Below, in pieces: positions 17,013 to 25,101 of a DNA stretch of 62,125 nt. Made by a program: the position numbers and the translations under genes. This DNA comes from SIG440 sp045648175 (GTDB lineage Bacteria > Bacillota > Clostridia > Monoglobales > Monoglobaceae): the NCBI GenBank assembly GCA_045648175.1, contig JAZRNN010000085.1, positions 1-62,125 of the forward strand, read 5' to 3'. Within the stretch, counting starts at the first letter, position 1. Every line of letters begins with the position of its first letter. The notes below the pieces were generated by a model. That model was not told the origin of the DNA and made no database searches. It was given only the letters and a program-made list of their open reading frames with translations.

Positions 17013-17707
17013 TACGCCTGAAAATAGTAGCCAACGCCACGCTTTGTCATTATGTACTTTGGCTCCGACGGGTCATCCTCTACCTTTTCACGCAAACGTC
17101 TTACGGTTACGTCTACTGTGCGGTCATCACCGTAATATTCATATCCCCAAACACTTTCAAGCAAGCTCTGACGTGAAAATACCTTGTTTGGCTGACTTGC
17201 AAGGAACTTTATTAAATCAAATTCACGAATGGTAATTTCGACCGGCTTGCCTGATTTATAAAGCTCATATCTGTTGTAATCAAGAACAAAACAACCGATT
17301 TCCAGCTTATCAACCGCCTTTTCCTGACGGTCGGCAAAATCAGTTTCTGTGCGGCGCATATTAGCCTTGACACGTGCCATAAGCTCGCGTATGCTGAATG
17401 GTTTGGTGATATAATCATCCGCTCCAAGTTCAAGACCCAGCACCTTGTCAAATTCCTCTTCGCGTGCTGTCAGCATCAAGATAGGAACCGAAGATTTCTC
17501 GCGGATTTTCTTAAGCACTGAAAAGCCGTCAAGCTTAGGCAGCATTACGTCAAGCAAAATAAGGTCAGGCTCTGTAGCCATAGCTTTATTTACCGCCTCT
17601 TCGCCGTCATAAGCTTCAAAAACGGTGTATCCGTCCTTCATAAGATTAATTTTAAGAATTTCAACAATAGGTTTTTCATCGTCTACTATAAGTATTTTTT
17701 TATCCAT
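17012..17707 (-). CDS. walR: WalR-type response regulator (YycF)
   Basis: The 231-residue OmpR-family regulator has Asp53 (LLDVMLPKLDG) and a winged helix with the WalR-like recognition segment RTVDVTVRRLREKVEDDPSEP ending in GVGYYF. WalR controls wall hydrolases in Firmicutes. I chose the ATG at 17707 because AGGAGGTG lies eight bases upstream; an upstream GTG would overlap that site. No walK, walH or walI follows: the neighbours are an M23 endopeptidase upstream and rlmH downstream. The kinase must therefore be encoded elsewhere. Confidence 0.85.
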   Translation of the reverse strand: MDKKILIVDDEKPIVEILKINLMKDGYTVFEAYDGEEAVNKAMATEPDLILLDVMLPKLDGFSVLKKIREKSSVPILMLTAREEEFDKVLGLELGADDYITKPFSIRELMARVKANMRRTETDFADRQEKAVDKLEIGCFVLDYNRYELYKSGKPVEITIREFDLIKFLASQPNKVFSRQSLLESVWGYEYYGDDRTVDVTVRRLREKVEDDPSEPKYIMTKRGVGYYFQA

Positions 17708-17746
17708 TGTAAACACCTCCTGGGGTTTTTATCATCTTTGTATAAA

Positions 17747-19117
17747 TTAATATCCAACATATTTTAAGGGGTTAACATATTTTCCGTTTTTTCTCACTTC
17801 AAAGTGAAGATGAGTCCCTGTGCTTCTGCCTGTATTGCCCATTTTCGCGATAACGTCACCTTTGGCAACTCTGTCACCAACCTTGGCTTCCAGCGAGGCA
17901 CAATGACCATAAGCCGTCTGATATCCGTTTTCGTGGTCTATTATCAAATAATTTCCATAGCCCGACATCCAGTCTGAATATGTGACCACACCGCCGTCTG
18001 CCGCCTTTATATCGCTGTTATATTCACCTGCAATGTCAATACCCTGATGCGTACTTCCCCAACGCGAGCCATAACGTGACGAAAGAGTCCCGTAAGTAGG
18101 ATTTATAAACGTTCCCGACCCCGTTGTCGCCGGTCGTTCCTTTGTGCCCACCTTGACAATTTTACTTACAGGCTGAGTAACTGTTTCACTTTCAAGAACA
18201 TCGCTTTTGGTCTGCACTCCGTTTACCTTTGTAACACGTGCCAGAACTCTGGCGGTACCATCCTGACCGTTGCGCGTTACAACTGTTCTTCCCTCATACA
18301 TTGAGTTGTCTTTGATTTCTTCAACCTCAAAAGGCACCGCCTCAGTCATAGAAATCGTTTGTACCGTGCGTACCGAAAGGAAGGGATTAGCCTGCTCTAC
18401 CTTAATCTGTTCGCCTTCATCCAAATTGCCGGAGGCTAAGTCATCATTCATTGCCAGAAGATGTTCTACCGTTGTATCATATCTGTCGGCAATATCCCAC
18501 AAGGTATCACCTTTTTTCACTGTATGTGTTGTAAGCTTGCGGTTGTTTCCCGATAAAACCTTAATAGCTTCCTCCGGAGTCTCCAGCAAAGCAATATGCA
18601 AAAATTCTTTTTTTACTTCAACTTTTTCACAAAACTCAACCAACATATCGTCGGTAATTTCCGAACCCGCATATTTCTTTTTATAGTTTGCAAAAACCCA
18701 ATCTGCGGCCTCACTGCTGGCAACACCTAAAACAGCCTTGCCATTAATATAAATTGCCCAGGCCTCGACCATTGTGTCGACATTGGCAAGCAATGCAGAT
18801 TTAATGCTGTACTTATCAGATAAACTTTCTTCGTCAACAAGTCGTCTGACAAAAAGCGGTTCCTTATCGTACACTTTATCCCTGCCAAGATAGTGCTTTA
18901 CCTCATCTCGCACCTCATCAATTGCGTCATAAACCACTTGTCTGTCTGTTACAAGCCCGATATTTTCGCCATCTACGATAACCTCAAAGCCCAGACTCCA
19001 ATCAAAAAAATTCACCACAGTGCAAATTGTAATTATTACAGCGGCAGTAACCGCTGCAGATAAAATTTTTGCACTGAACTCTCCAATTTTACAGTCAGTT
19101 TTTTTGTTTAAATGCAA
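17747..19117 (-). CDS. Membrane-anchored M23 peptidoglycan endopeptidase with LysM and G5 domains
   Basis: The 456-residue protein has an N-terminal transmembrane helix (about 15-42), a long extracellular region, a LysM domain (about 196-242, HTVKKGDTLWDIADRYDTTV), a G5 domain (about 245-320) and a C-terminal M23 domain. The M23 zinc ligands are visible in HQGIDIAG and HLHFEVRKNG. It should cut peptide cross-links of peptidoglycan. TTG start with GAGGTGATTTT upstream. It is the first gene of an operon with walR and rlmH, and a WalR-type box lies upstream, so it is a likely WalR target. Confidence 0.9.
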   Translation of the reverse strand: MHLNKKTDCKIGEFSAKILSAAVTAAVIITICTVVNFFDWSLGFEVIVDGENIGLVTDRQVVYDAIDEVRDEVKHYLGRDKVYDKEPLFVRRLVDEESLSDKYSIKSALLANVDTMVEAWAIYINGKAVLGVASSEAADWVFANYKKKYAGSEITDDMLVEFCEKVEVKKEFLHIALLETPEEAIKVLSGNNRKLTTHTVKKGDTLWDIADRYDTTVEHLLAMNDDLASGNLDEGEQIKVEQANPFLSVRTVQTISMTEAVPFEVEEIKDNSMYEGRTVVTRNGQDGTARVLARVTKVNGVQTKSDVLESETVTQPVSKIVKVGTKERPATTGSGTFINPTYGTLSSRYGSRWGSTHQGIDIAGEYNSDIKAADGGVVTYSDWMSGYGNYLIIDHENGYQTAYGHCASLEAKVGDRVAKGDVIAKMGNTGRSTGTHLHFEVRKNGKYVNPLKYVGY

Positions 19118-19147
19118 AAAATCACCTCGCCTGAATTCGCTGTATCC

Positions 19148-19201
19148 ATTGTATCAAAACATTTTAAACTGCCTTTGAAATAATTGTTAATAAACTGTTA
19201 A
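19148..19201 (-). promoter_or_regulatory. Operon promoter with WalR-type box
   Basis: The minus strand has a good -10 (TACAAT, 19153-19148) but a poor -35 (AAAGGC, 19176-19171). Next to it, at 19185-19201, lies TGTTAA-5 bases-TGTTAA on the plus strand, a perfect match to the WalR consensus TGTWAH-N5-TGTWAH. A second site with one mismatch (TGTTAA-N5-TGTAGA) lies at 19230-19214 on the minus strand. An activator next to a weak -35 is inferred. Confidence 0.65.
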
Positions 19202-19300
19202 AATCTATTTAATTCTACAACATATTAACATAAAAATCAAGGTTTTTTAGTCGAATTTATGTTTTACAATAACAATAATAGAAAACTTTATCTATTTTAA

Positions 19301-19329
19301 TTGACTATACTTCAAAAAAATGGTATATT
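19301..19329 (+). promoter_or_regulatory. SigA promoter of the Lrp/aminotransferase operon
   Basis: TTGACT (19301-19306), 17 bases, TGG-TATATT with an extended -10 (19324-19329). Confidence 0.75.
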
Positions 19330-19362
19330 TATGTTAACTATTTTATTTTGGAGGCTAATGCT

Positions 19363-19869
19363 ATGAGTGAAATCAAAAATGCAGAAAAATTAATTGAAAT
19401 CCTTCATAAGGATTGTAAACTTTCATTGGAACAAATCGCCACAATGGCAGATATGACAGTTCCCGAGGCAGCGGCCGCCATTGACGCCCTTGAGGCAAAC
19501 GGTACAATTATAGGCTATGGTGCGATTATCAACTGGAATAAGGTTCCCGAGTATGAAAAGATTTCCGCATATATCGAAATGAAGGTTGCTCCCCAACGCA
19601 ACCAAGGCTATAACCGCCTTGCCGAACGTATTTATCAGTTTCCCCAGGTAAAATCCCTCAACCTGATGAGCGGCAGCTATGACTTTGGCGTAACAGTAGT
19701 GGGTGAAAGTATTCAGCAGATTGCCCTGTTTGTATCCGAATATCTTGCACCTATGGAATCGGTACTCAGTACAGCAACACATTTTGTTCTTAAGCGCTAT
19801 AAAAGCGATGGAATAGTTTATGATACCCAGACCGACGACGACAGGGAGGCTTGTCTTTATGATATTTAA
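19363..19869 (+). CDS. Lrp/AsnC family transcriptional regulator
   Basis: The 168-residue protein has an N-terminal helix-turn-helix (about 15-50, LSLEQIATMADMTVPEAAAAI) and an effector-binding RAM domain (about 65-145). Lrp-type proteins respond to amino acids. GGAGG precedes the ATG at 19363; a TTG frame from 19348 would overlap that site. Its stop lies 11 bases inside the aminotransferase gene, so the two are coupled, and it probably controls that gene or its own operon. Confidence 0.88.
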   Translation: MSEIKNAEKLIEILHKDCKLSLEQIATMADMTVPEAAAAIDALEANGTIIGYGAIINWNKVPEYEKISAYIEMKVAPQRNQGYNRLAERIYQFPQVKSLNLMSGSYDFGVTVVGESIQQIALFVSEYLAPMESVLSTATHFVLKRYKSDGIVYDTQTDDDREACLYDI

Positions 19870-21031
19870 TCCCGAAAAGTTTTTAAACAAAACCGTACAA
19901 AACATCCCTCCCTCAGGCATACGAAAATTCTTTGATATTGCCGCTGAGATGGATGATGTTATCTCGCTGGGTGTAGGCGAACCCGATTTTGTTACACCAT
20001 GGCACATCCGCAATGAGGGTGTTTATTCGCTTGAAAAAGGATACACCCATTACACCCCCAATCGTGGTCTTTCTGAGCTTCGCCACGAAATATCACGGTA
20101 TATGAACAGACGTTTTAATCTGTCATACGACCCACTGACACAGACAATTGTTACAGTTGGCGGCAGTGAGGCGATTGATATATTCCTCCGCTCGGTAATT
20201 GAACCTGGCGACGAAGTTCTTATCCCTGAACCCAGTTTTGTATGCTACAAGCCAATTACACAGTTGTGTGGCGGGGTTGCTGTACCTGTTCTTACCACGG
20301 CAGAGCACAAGTTTAAGCTGACAGCAAATGCGCTTCAAAAAGCAATTACTGAAAAAACAAAAGTGCTTGTTCTTCCTTATCCCAATAATCCCACCGGCGG
20401 AATTATGACCCGTGAGGATTTAGAGGAAATTGCAGAAATAATAATCAAACACGATATAATGGTTCTCAGTGATGAAATCTATGCGGAGTTAACCTACGGC
20501 CGCAAGCATATTTCAATTGCCGAAATTGACGGTATGTATGAACGCACAATGATTGTCAGTGGTTTTTCAAAAGCTTATGCGATGACAGGTTGGCGTCTTG
20601 GTTATGCCTGCGGACACCCGGATATTATTTCACAGATGACCAAGGTGCATCAGTATGGCATTATGTCAGCACCCACCACAGCACAATATGCCGCAATTGA
20701 GGCTCTTCGCAACGGCGACAAGGATATCGAGGTTATGCGTGAAGAATACAATGACCGCCGCAAAATAATTGTTACAGGATTTAACAATATGGGTCTTGAT
20801 TGTTTTGAGCCTGAAGGTGCGTTTTATGCCTTTCCCTCAATAAAATCAACAGGGCTGTCATCTAATGATTTTTGCGAAAAGCTTCTTTATGATATGAAGG
20901 TTGCAGTCATTCCCGGCAACGCCTTTGGCGAATGCGGCGAAGGCCATATAAGATGCTCGTATGCATACTCACTTGACAACATAAATGAAGCACTGTCAAG
21001 AATCGAAACATTTGTTAAAAAGATAAAATAA
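19859..21031 (+). CDS. Class I/II PLP-dependent aminotransferase
   Basis: The 390-residue fold type I enzyme carries the PLP-lysine region SGFSKAYAMTGWRLGY, the substrate-carboxylate Arg near the C-terminus (IRCSYAYS) and LPYPNNPTGG. It belongs with the aspartate/aromatic aminotransferases (PatA/AspC-like), and the amino donor cannot be set from sequence. GGGAGG lies nine bases before the ATG at 19859; the longer frame from 19820 lacks such a site. A 16-base-pair hairpin begins directly after the stop. Confidence 0.88.
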   Translation: MIFNPEKFLNKTVQNIPPSGIRKFFDIAAEMDDVISLGVGEPDFVTPWHIRNEGVYSLEKGYTHYTPNRGLSELRHEISRYMNRRFNLSYDPLTQTIVTVGGSEAIDIFLRSVIEPGDEVLIPEPSFVCYKPITQLCGGVAVPVLTTAEHKFKLTANALQKAITEKTKVLVLPYPNNPTGGIMTREDLEEIAEIIIKHDIMVLSDEIYAELTYGRKHISIAEIDGMYERTMIVSGFSKAYAMTGWRLGYACGHPDIISQMTKVHQYGIMSAPTTAQYAAIEALRNGDKDIEVMREEYNDRRKIIVTGFNNMGLDCFEPEGAFYAFPSIKSTGLSSNDFCEKLLYDMKVAVIPGNAFGECGEGHIRCSYAYSLDNINEALSRIETFVKKIK

Positions 21032-21135
21032 AACTAACAGGGCAACCGCGAATTGGTTGCCCTGTTAGTTCCGCTACACGCCTTATCTGCCCACAATGAA
21101 ATACGCGTGTATTCTAAATTACTCGTTGTGGGCAG
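21032..21135 (+). repeat. Two strong hairpins between aminotransferase and tatD
   Basis: AACTAACAGGGCAACC (21032-21047) pairs perfectly with 21055-21070, and CTGCCCACAA (21088-21097) pairs with TTGTGGGCAG (21126-21135). The first hairpin has no T-run, so it is not a normal terminator. The second hairpin's 3' arm reaches to the region before the tatD start. Possible roles are RNA processing or attenuation. Confidence 0.6.
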
Positions 21136-21154
21136 AAAGGCTATGGAAATTTTT

Positions 21155-21922
21155 ATGAATTTTTTATATGACACCCACGCACATCTTAATGACACAAGGT
21201 TTGACACGGATCGTGATGCAGTTATCGAAAAAATCAAAAATTCAGGGGTTGGGCTTGTAAACAACATTGCATATGATATACAATCTTCCCTTGACTCAAT
21301 TGACTTGGCTGAAAAATACAATTTCATCTATGCAACAGCAGGCGTTCATCCAAGTGATGTAAACCCTATGACAGGTGCTGACATTCAAACTTTGAAAAAG
21401 CTTGCTGCACATCCCAAGGTTGTGGCAATCGGCGAAACAGGTCTTGACTATCACTATGACGATGCCGACCCCGAAAAACAGAAATTCTGGTTTCGCGCAC
21501 AGCTTGACCTTGCAAAAGAACTCAATATGCCAGTTGTAATTCACGACCGTGATTCCAAGGGCGAATGTATTGCCATTCTTAAAGAAAAACAAATAACAAA
21601 CGCTGTTATACATTGTTTTTCAGGTAGTGCAGAAACCGCAAAAGAACTTATAAAAATGGGGCTTTATGTATCCTTTACCGGTGTTGTCACCTTTAAAAAC
21701 GCACGCCGTGCGATTGAGGCACTAAAAGTAATACCTATTGAGCGTCTGTTTATTGAAACCGACTGTCCCTATATGGCGCCCGAACCATTTCGTGGTCTGC
21801 GAAATGACAGCAGTATGGTATATCGGGTTGCAGAACAAATTGCCGAAGTTAAAGAAATGCCCATTGATGATGTAATTCGCATCACCCGTGAGAACGGAAT
21901 GAAATTTTTTGGAATAAAATAG
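21155..21922 (+). CDS. tatD: TatD family metal-dependent hydrolase
   Basis: The 255-residue TIM-barrel enzyme has the metal-binding His-x-His (DTHAHLNDTRFD), the Glu in IGETGLDYHY and the late Asp in IETDCPYMAPEP. TatD proteins are DNases/3'-exonucleases and some have D-amino-acyl-tRNA deacylase activity. The start at 21155 gives the family's usual length; an in-frame ATG at 21143 is possible but has its Shine-Dalgarno only two bases away. Confidence 0.88.
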   Translation: MNFLYDTHAHLNDTRFDTDRDAVIEKIKNSGVGLVNNIAYDIQSSLDSIDLAEKYNFIYATAGVHPSDVNPMTGADIQTLKKLAAHPKVVAIGETGLDYHYDDADPEKQKFWFRAQLDLAKELNMPVVIHDRDSKGECIAILKEKQITNAVIHCFSGSAETAKELIKMGLYVSFTGVVTFKNARRAIEALKVIPIERLFIETDCPYMAPEPFRGLRNDSSMVYRVAEQIAEVKEMPIDDVIRITRENGMKFFGIK

Positions 21923-21933
21923 CCTTTTAAAAA

Positions 21934-21963
21934 TGCCGAAGAATTTTTTATTCTTCGGCATCA
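21934..21963 (-). terminator. Terminator of the membrane-protein gene
   Basis: GATGCCGAAGAAT pairs with ATTCTTCGGCAT and T's follow on the minus strand. It overlaps the last codons of that gene. Confidence 0.8.
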
Positions 21964-22763
21964 TCTTTCTCATTTTCACTTGCAACTTTGGGGATAAAAT
22001 GCCCTGCAAAACTGCTTTTTCCACGGGTTTTCACATAGAAAAAACCGATTATGCTGAACACAACTGCTCCAATAAAGTTGACAATTAAGTCCTTCATAGT
22101 GTCAAAAAGTCCAATGTCCAGATAGCCGTTTGTGCCAAGTTCTGCTCCGTTTACACTGACTGCTTTTATATTATCAATTACCGCAGGTGTCTTTGTGCTT
22201 CCGCTGAGGTAGGTTGAAGCAATCCTTTCAATCACCATATCCTTTTGCATATCCTTGCAAAAAAATACATCCATACCAAATTCAAAAAATTCCCACAGCA
22301 CACCTATTGTCATCGAAAAACAAAATGCAACTAACGCCAGAAACAATGGCGACAGACGAAACTTTACCTTTTCGTGACGATTTAAAATGTCCACCAATCC
22401 AAAGCCTACTGCCGCACATAAAAATCCATTAAGCGTATGAAGAATGGTATCCCACATAGGGAATTTTGTGTAATAACTCCCCATTTCTCCCAGAATAACC
22501 GTCCCGAAGATAAACAGCAGTATAATCGCCTCAAGAATATTGGGGATATCAATGCCAAAATTCTTTTCAAAAAAAGCAGGAATTAAAAACAGTATCAACG
22601 CCATACTGCAGTAAAAAAGATTTTCATAGTTTCCGCGAACGCACGACAAAACCATTGCCCCGATAACAAGTGCACGAAGCAGAATATAAACCGCAAAAAC
22701 ACCTTTGTTCTTTTTTATATGTTCCTTATATATCTTTGAATTCCAACGATTAAACTGCGGCAT
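21948..22763 (-). CDS. Multi-pass membrane protein of unknown function
   Basis: The 271-residue protein has about seven predicted transmembrane segments, the charged motif MWDTILHTLNGFLCA and later GVLWEFFEFGMD, and a soluble loop before the last helix. Asp/His and Glu residues inside membrane segments resemble the DUF2238/YjdF family, whose role is unknown. I chose the ATG at 22763 with GAAAGGAAGAAG upstream; the extended frame to 22820 crosses the promoter. Confidence 0.75.
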   Translation of the reverse strand: MPQFNRWNSKIYKEHIKKNKGVFAVYILLRALVIGAMVLSCVRGNYENLFYCSMALILFLIPAFFEKNFGIDIPNILEAIILLFIFGTVILGEMGSYYTKFPMWDTILHTLNGFLCAAVGFGLVDILNRHEKVKFRLSPLFLALVAFCFSMTIGVLWEFFEFGMDVFFCKDMQKDMVIERIASTYLSGSTKTPAVIDNIKAVSVNGAELGTNGYLDIGLFDTMKDLIVNFIGAVVFSIIGFFYVKTRGKSSFAGHFIPKVASENEKDDAEE

Positions 22764-22791
22764 AGTCTTCTTCCTTTCAGATTTTTGTTCT

Positions 22792-22820
22792 ATTCTATCA
22801 TATTTATGGTTCTTCTGCAA
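22792..22820 (-). promoter_or_regulatory. Promoter of the membrane-protein gene
   Basis: TTGCAG (22820-22815), 17 bases, TAGAAT (22797-22792). I see no equally clear promoter for the divergent rubrerythrin gene. Confidence 0.6.
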
Positions 22821-22882
22821 GTATATTATTCCAAAAAATTCCCCATACTAATGCTGTAAAAAACATTATATGGAGGTAAATT

Positions 22883-23476
22883 ATGCCTGTAGAATTTTCA
22901 ACAAGTAAAACAAAAACCAATCTTATGCTTGCCTTTGCCGGAGAAAGTCAGGCGAGAAATCGTTACACCTTTGCCGCATCCGAGGCAAAAAAGCAAAACC
23001 TTCACGTGGTGGAAGCCGCCTTTTCATTTACTGCAGGTCAGGAAAAGGAACACGCCGAGGTGTTTTATAATCAGCTTAAAAGTCTTTCGGGTGAAAACAT
23101 TCCCATTGAAGGCACATATCCTGTAGATATTTCTGACTCAATAATCAGTCTTTTACGTTCAGCCCAGCATAACGAATTTGAGGAATACGACCCCATATAT
23201 AAAAGCTTTGCACAAACCGCTGAAGAAGAAGGCTTTATCCAAATTGCAGGAATTTTTAACAATATTGCATCAATTGAAAAAACTCACGGCGAACGCTTTG
23301 GACGGCTTGCAGACCTTCTTGAACAGGATAAGCTGTTTGTATCAGATGTTTCAATTTCGTGGATGTGTCTTAACTGCGGATATGTGCACGAAGGCAAGGA
23401 AGCTCCTCCCGTCTGCCCGGTATGCAGTCATGACAGAGGCTATTTTATACGTATGGAACTGACAGAAAGACTATAA
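22883..23476 (+). CDS. Rubrerythrin
   Basis: The 197-residue protein has an N-terminal four-helix diiron domain (Glu-rich helices, AFAGESQARNRYTFAA and QEKEHAEVF) and a C-terminal rubredoxin-like Fe(SCys)4 site (CLNCGYVHEGKEAPPVCPVC). Rubrerythrins reduce hydrogen peroxide in anaerobes. A GGAGG site precedes the ATG. The IS3 remnant starts 17 bases after the stop and no terminator is visible, so the original 3' end was probably lost. Confidence 0.93.
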   Translation: MPVEFSTSKTKTNLMLAFAGESQARNRYTFAASEAKKQNLHVVEAAFSFTAGQEKEHAEVFYNQLKSLSGENIPIEGTYPVDISDSIISLLRSAQHNEFEEYDPIYKSFAQTAEEEGFIQIAGIFNNIASIEKTHGERFGRLADLLEQDKLFVSDVSISWMCLNCGYVHEGKEAPPVCPVCSHDRGYFIRMELTERL

Positions 23477-23493
23477 AAAATCAGCAAGTCATC

Positions 23494-23683
23494 TGAAGTG
23501 AACCCCAAAGTTTAGACAAAATTAAATATTAACTTACTTGTGAATGAGTTCGGTATTGTAGCGGACTCATTCCTTTTAATTTCATAGAAATTCTTTCGTT
23601 GTTGTAATAATCAATATATCTTTTCAATTCATCGATGAAAGCGTTAACGCTTTCAAATTTTTCACCATAAAACATTTCGACCT
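23494..23683 (-). mobile_element. IS3-family (IS150-like) insertion sequence remnant
   Basis: The end at 23494-23518 (TGAAGTGAACCCCAAAGTTT...) looks like an IS150-type terminal inverted repeat. A minus-strand frame of 48 codons (23675-23529) encodes the end of the transposase OrfB: YIDYYNNERI, MKLKGMSPLQYRTHS. The rest of the element, including the DDE core and the other terminus, is gone. Confidence 0.85.
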
Positions 23684-23719
23684 TGTCAAGACAATAGAAC
23701 AACCGTCCCCCTGTCTCCT
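23684..23719. repeat. RAYT/REP-like fragment
   Basis: The minus strand reads GACAGGGGGACGGTTGTTCT followed by ATTGTCTTGACAAG. I recognise the GACAGGGGGACGGTT phrase from the ends of REP-associated (IS200-like) transposase units in Firmicutes. It joins the integrase remnant to the IS3 remnant. Confidence 0.45.
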
Positions 23720-23788
23720 CGCAAGATATGCTTTAAACTTGAAAGAAAAAATTTTTCCATTTTTGAAATTTGGGTAAATTGTAGACAT
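23720..23788 (-). pseudogene. N-terminal remnant of a tyrosine recombinase/integrase
   Basis: The first 23 codons read STIYPNFKNGKIFSFKFKAY after the initial Met, which resembles the N-terminal arm-binding part of tyrosine integrases. The frame then runs into the RAYT-like fragment. Its place just downstream of a tRNA gene is where integrases of integrative elements sit, so this is probably the scar of an element once inserted at tRNA-Pro. Confidence 0.6.
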
Positions 23789-23872
23789 AAAATACTCGCT
23801 TTCCCACACAAAAATGGAAAAGTTGTTGACCTATTTGTTGACCTGAACTCAAAATTTGAGAATTTCAGAAAA

Positions 23873-23913
23873 AACAAAAAGTCCTGCAAACGCACTGTTT
23901 ACAAGACTTTGAG
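23873..23913 (-). terminator. Terminator of the tRNA-Pro transcript
   Basis: On the minus strand AAAGTCTTGTAAAC pairs with GTTTGCAGGACTTT (two wobbles) and is followed by TTTTTGTTTTTT. Confidence 0.85.
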
Positions 23914-23915
23914 AT

Positions 23916-23992
23916 TGGTCGGAGTGACTGGATTCGAACCAGCGGCCACTTGAACCCCATTCAAGTACTCTACCAAACTGAGCCACACCCCG
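23916..23992 (-). tRNA. tRNA-Pro (GGG anticodon), CCA encoded
   Basis: A full cloverleaf is visible: acceptor CGGGGTG with CACTCCG, D-arm GCTC/GAGT, anticodon stem CTTGA/TCAAG with loop ATGGGGT (anticodon GGG), T-arm GCTGG-TTCGAAT-CCAGT, discriminator A and encoded CCA. It has its own consensus promoter and terminator, and the site borders decayed mobile DNA. Confidence 0.95.
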
Positions 23993-24006
23993 AAATCACT
24001 TGTACA

Positions 24007-24035
24007 ATTATACACTAAAAGTGTATACTTGTCAA
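24007..24035 (-). promoter_or_regulatory. Consensus promoter of tRNA-Pro
   Basis: TTGACA (24035-24030), 17 bases, TATAAT (24012-24007): a perfect SigA promoter 15 bases before the tRNA. Confidence 0.9.
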
Positions 24036-24089
24036 GTCTTTTTACAAAAGTTTTTTATTTTTTATAAAAATAAAATTATCGTTGACCGA

Positions 24090-25019
24090 TTATTTCTTTT
24101 GTTTTTGATAATTAAGTATTGTAATACCACCGCAAATAAGAATTAATGCAAATATCAGATTAAGTGGTGCAACATTGCTTTTTTCGGTTAGCATCAGATT
24201 TGAAAGAAATACCCCGAATACAGGAGTCATAAAGCTGTAAATCGAAACCTTTGATACGGGATTGTATTTGAGAAGCACTCCCCACAGGGCGTATGCAACC
24301 GCTGACAACAGTGCCAAATACAAAATAACAGCCACAGCCTTAATACTTGTCAAAACAATAACCCCGCCGGTTAAAGCTCCAACCACAATCATCACAAATC
24401 CGCCGAAAATAAACTGATAACCGCTGATTACAACAGGGTCCTCACGTTTAGAATATTTTTTCATCAACGCACCCGATACACCATAGGCAAGGTTTGAAAG
24501 CAACACAAAACCATCACCAAGAAAATTAAGATTAAAGTTGAGCCCATCAAGATTAATTAGAATAATTCCAACAAAGCCGATAATACAAGCAATTATCTTT
24601 TTAAAAGTTAATTTTTCGTGTCTAAAAATCAATGTCGCACAAAGAATAGAAAAAAAAGAGTTTGAACCGCTGATAACAGTTGCTTTCACCCCGGTAGTAT
24701 TGGCAACGCCTATGTAAAATAAGAAATACTGAATAATTGTCTGAAAGCATGATACATTTACAACAGCCCTTAAATTTTCAACCTTAGGAAATAAAAACTT
24801 TTTGCGTGCTATACTGTAAATAAGCACGGTTACCACACCAGCCGTAAAAAACCTGATTCCTGCAAAAAGTATAGTTGACGGAACATTCCTATTTGGAAGA
24901 ATAAGCCCGTAACCTATTTTTATAAAGGGTGTGGCACTTCCCCACAATGCACAGCAGAACATTGCTGCAATCGCTACAAAAAACACATTTGTCACTAATT
25001 TATTTTTCTTTTGTTCCAT
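24090..25019 (-). CDS. EamA/DMT-family transporter
   Basis: The 309-residue membrane protein has about ten transmembrane helices in two EamA repeats (about 14-145 and 165-300). The family exports amino acids, sugars or other metabolites, and the substrate is unknown. CGGAG lies before the ATG at 25019; upstream codons of the open frame are not supported. It is intact and has its own promoter, although it sits inside the zone of decayed genes. Confidence 0.87.
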   Translation of the reverse strand: MEQKKNKLVTNVFFVAIAAMFCCALWGSATPFIKIGYGLILPNRNVPSTILFAGIRFFTAGVVTVLIYSIARKKFLFPKVENLRAVVNVSCFQTIIQYFLFYIGVANTTGVKATVISGSNSFFSILCATLIFRHEKLTFKKIIACIIGFVGIILINLDGLNFNLNFLGDGFVLLSNLAYGVSGALMKKYSKREDPVVISGYQFIFGGFVMIVVGALTGGVIVLTSIKAVAVILYLALLSAVAYALWGVLLKYNPVSKVSIYSFMTPVFGVFLSNLMLTEKSNVAPLNLIFALILICGGITILNYQKQKK

Positions 25020-25051
25020 TTTAATTCTCCGATCTTTTTTGATTATGTAAT

Positions 25052-25080
25052 ATAATATCACAACATTAAAAAATGGTCAA
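25052..25080 (-). promoter_or_regulatory. Promoter of the EamA transporter
   Basis: TTGACC (25080-25075), 17 bases, TATTAT (25057-25052). Confidence 0.7.
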
Positions 25081-25101
25081 ATATATATAATATTTCTTGT
25101 C

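Noticed and set aside
23529..23683. Intact IS3 transposase
   Set aside because: Only the last 48 codons remain, with one terminal repeat. OrfA and the catalytic core are absent.
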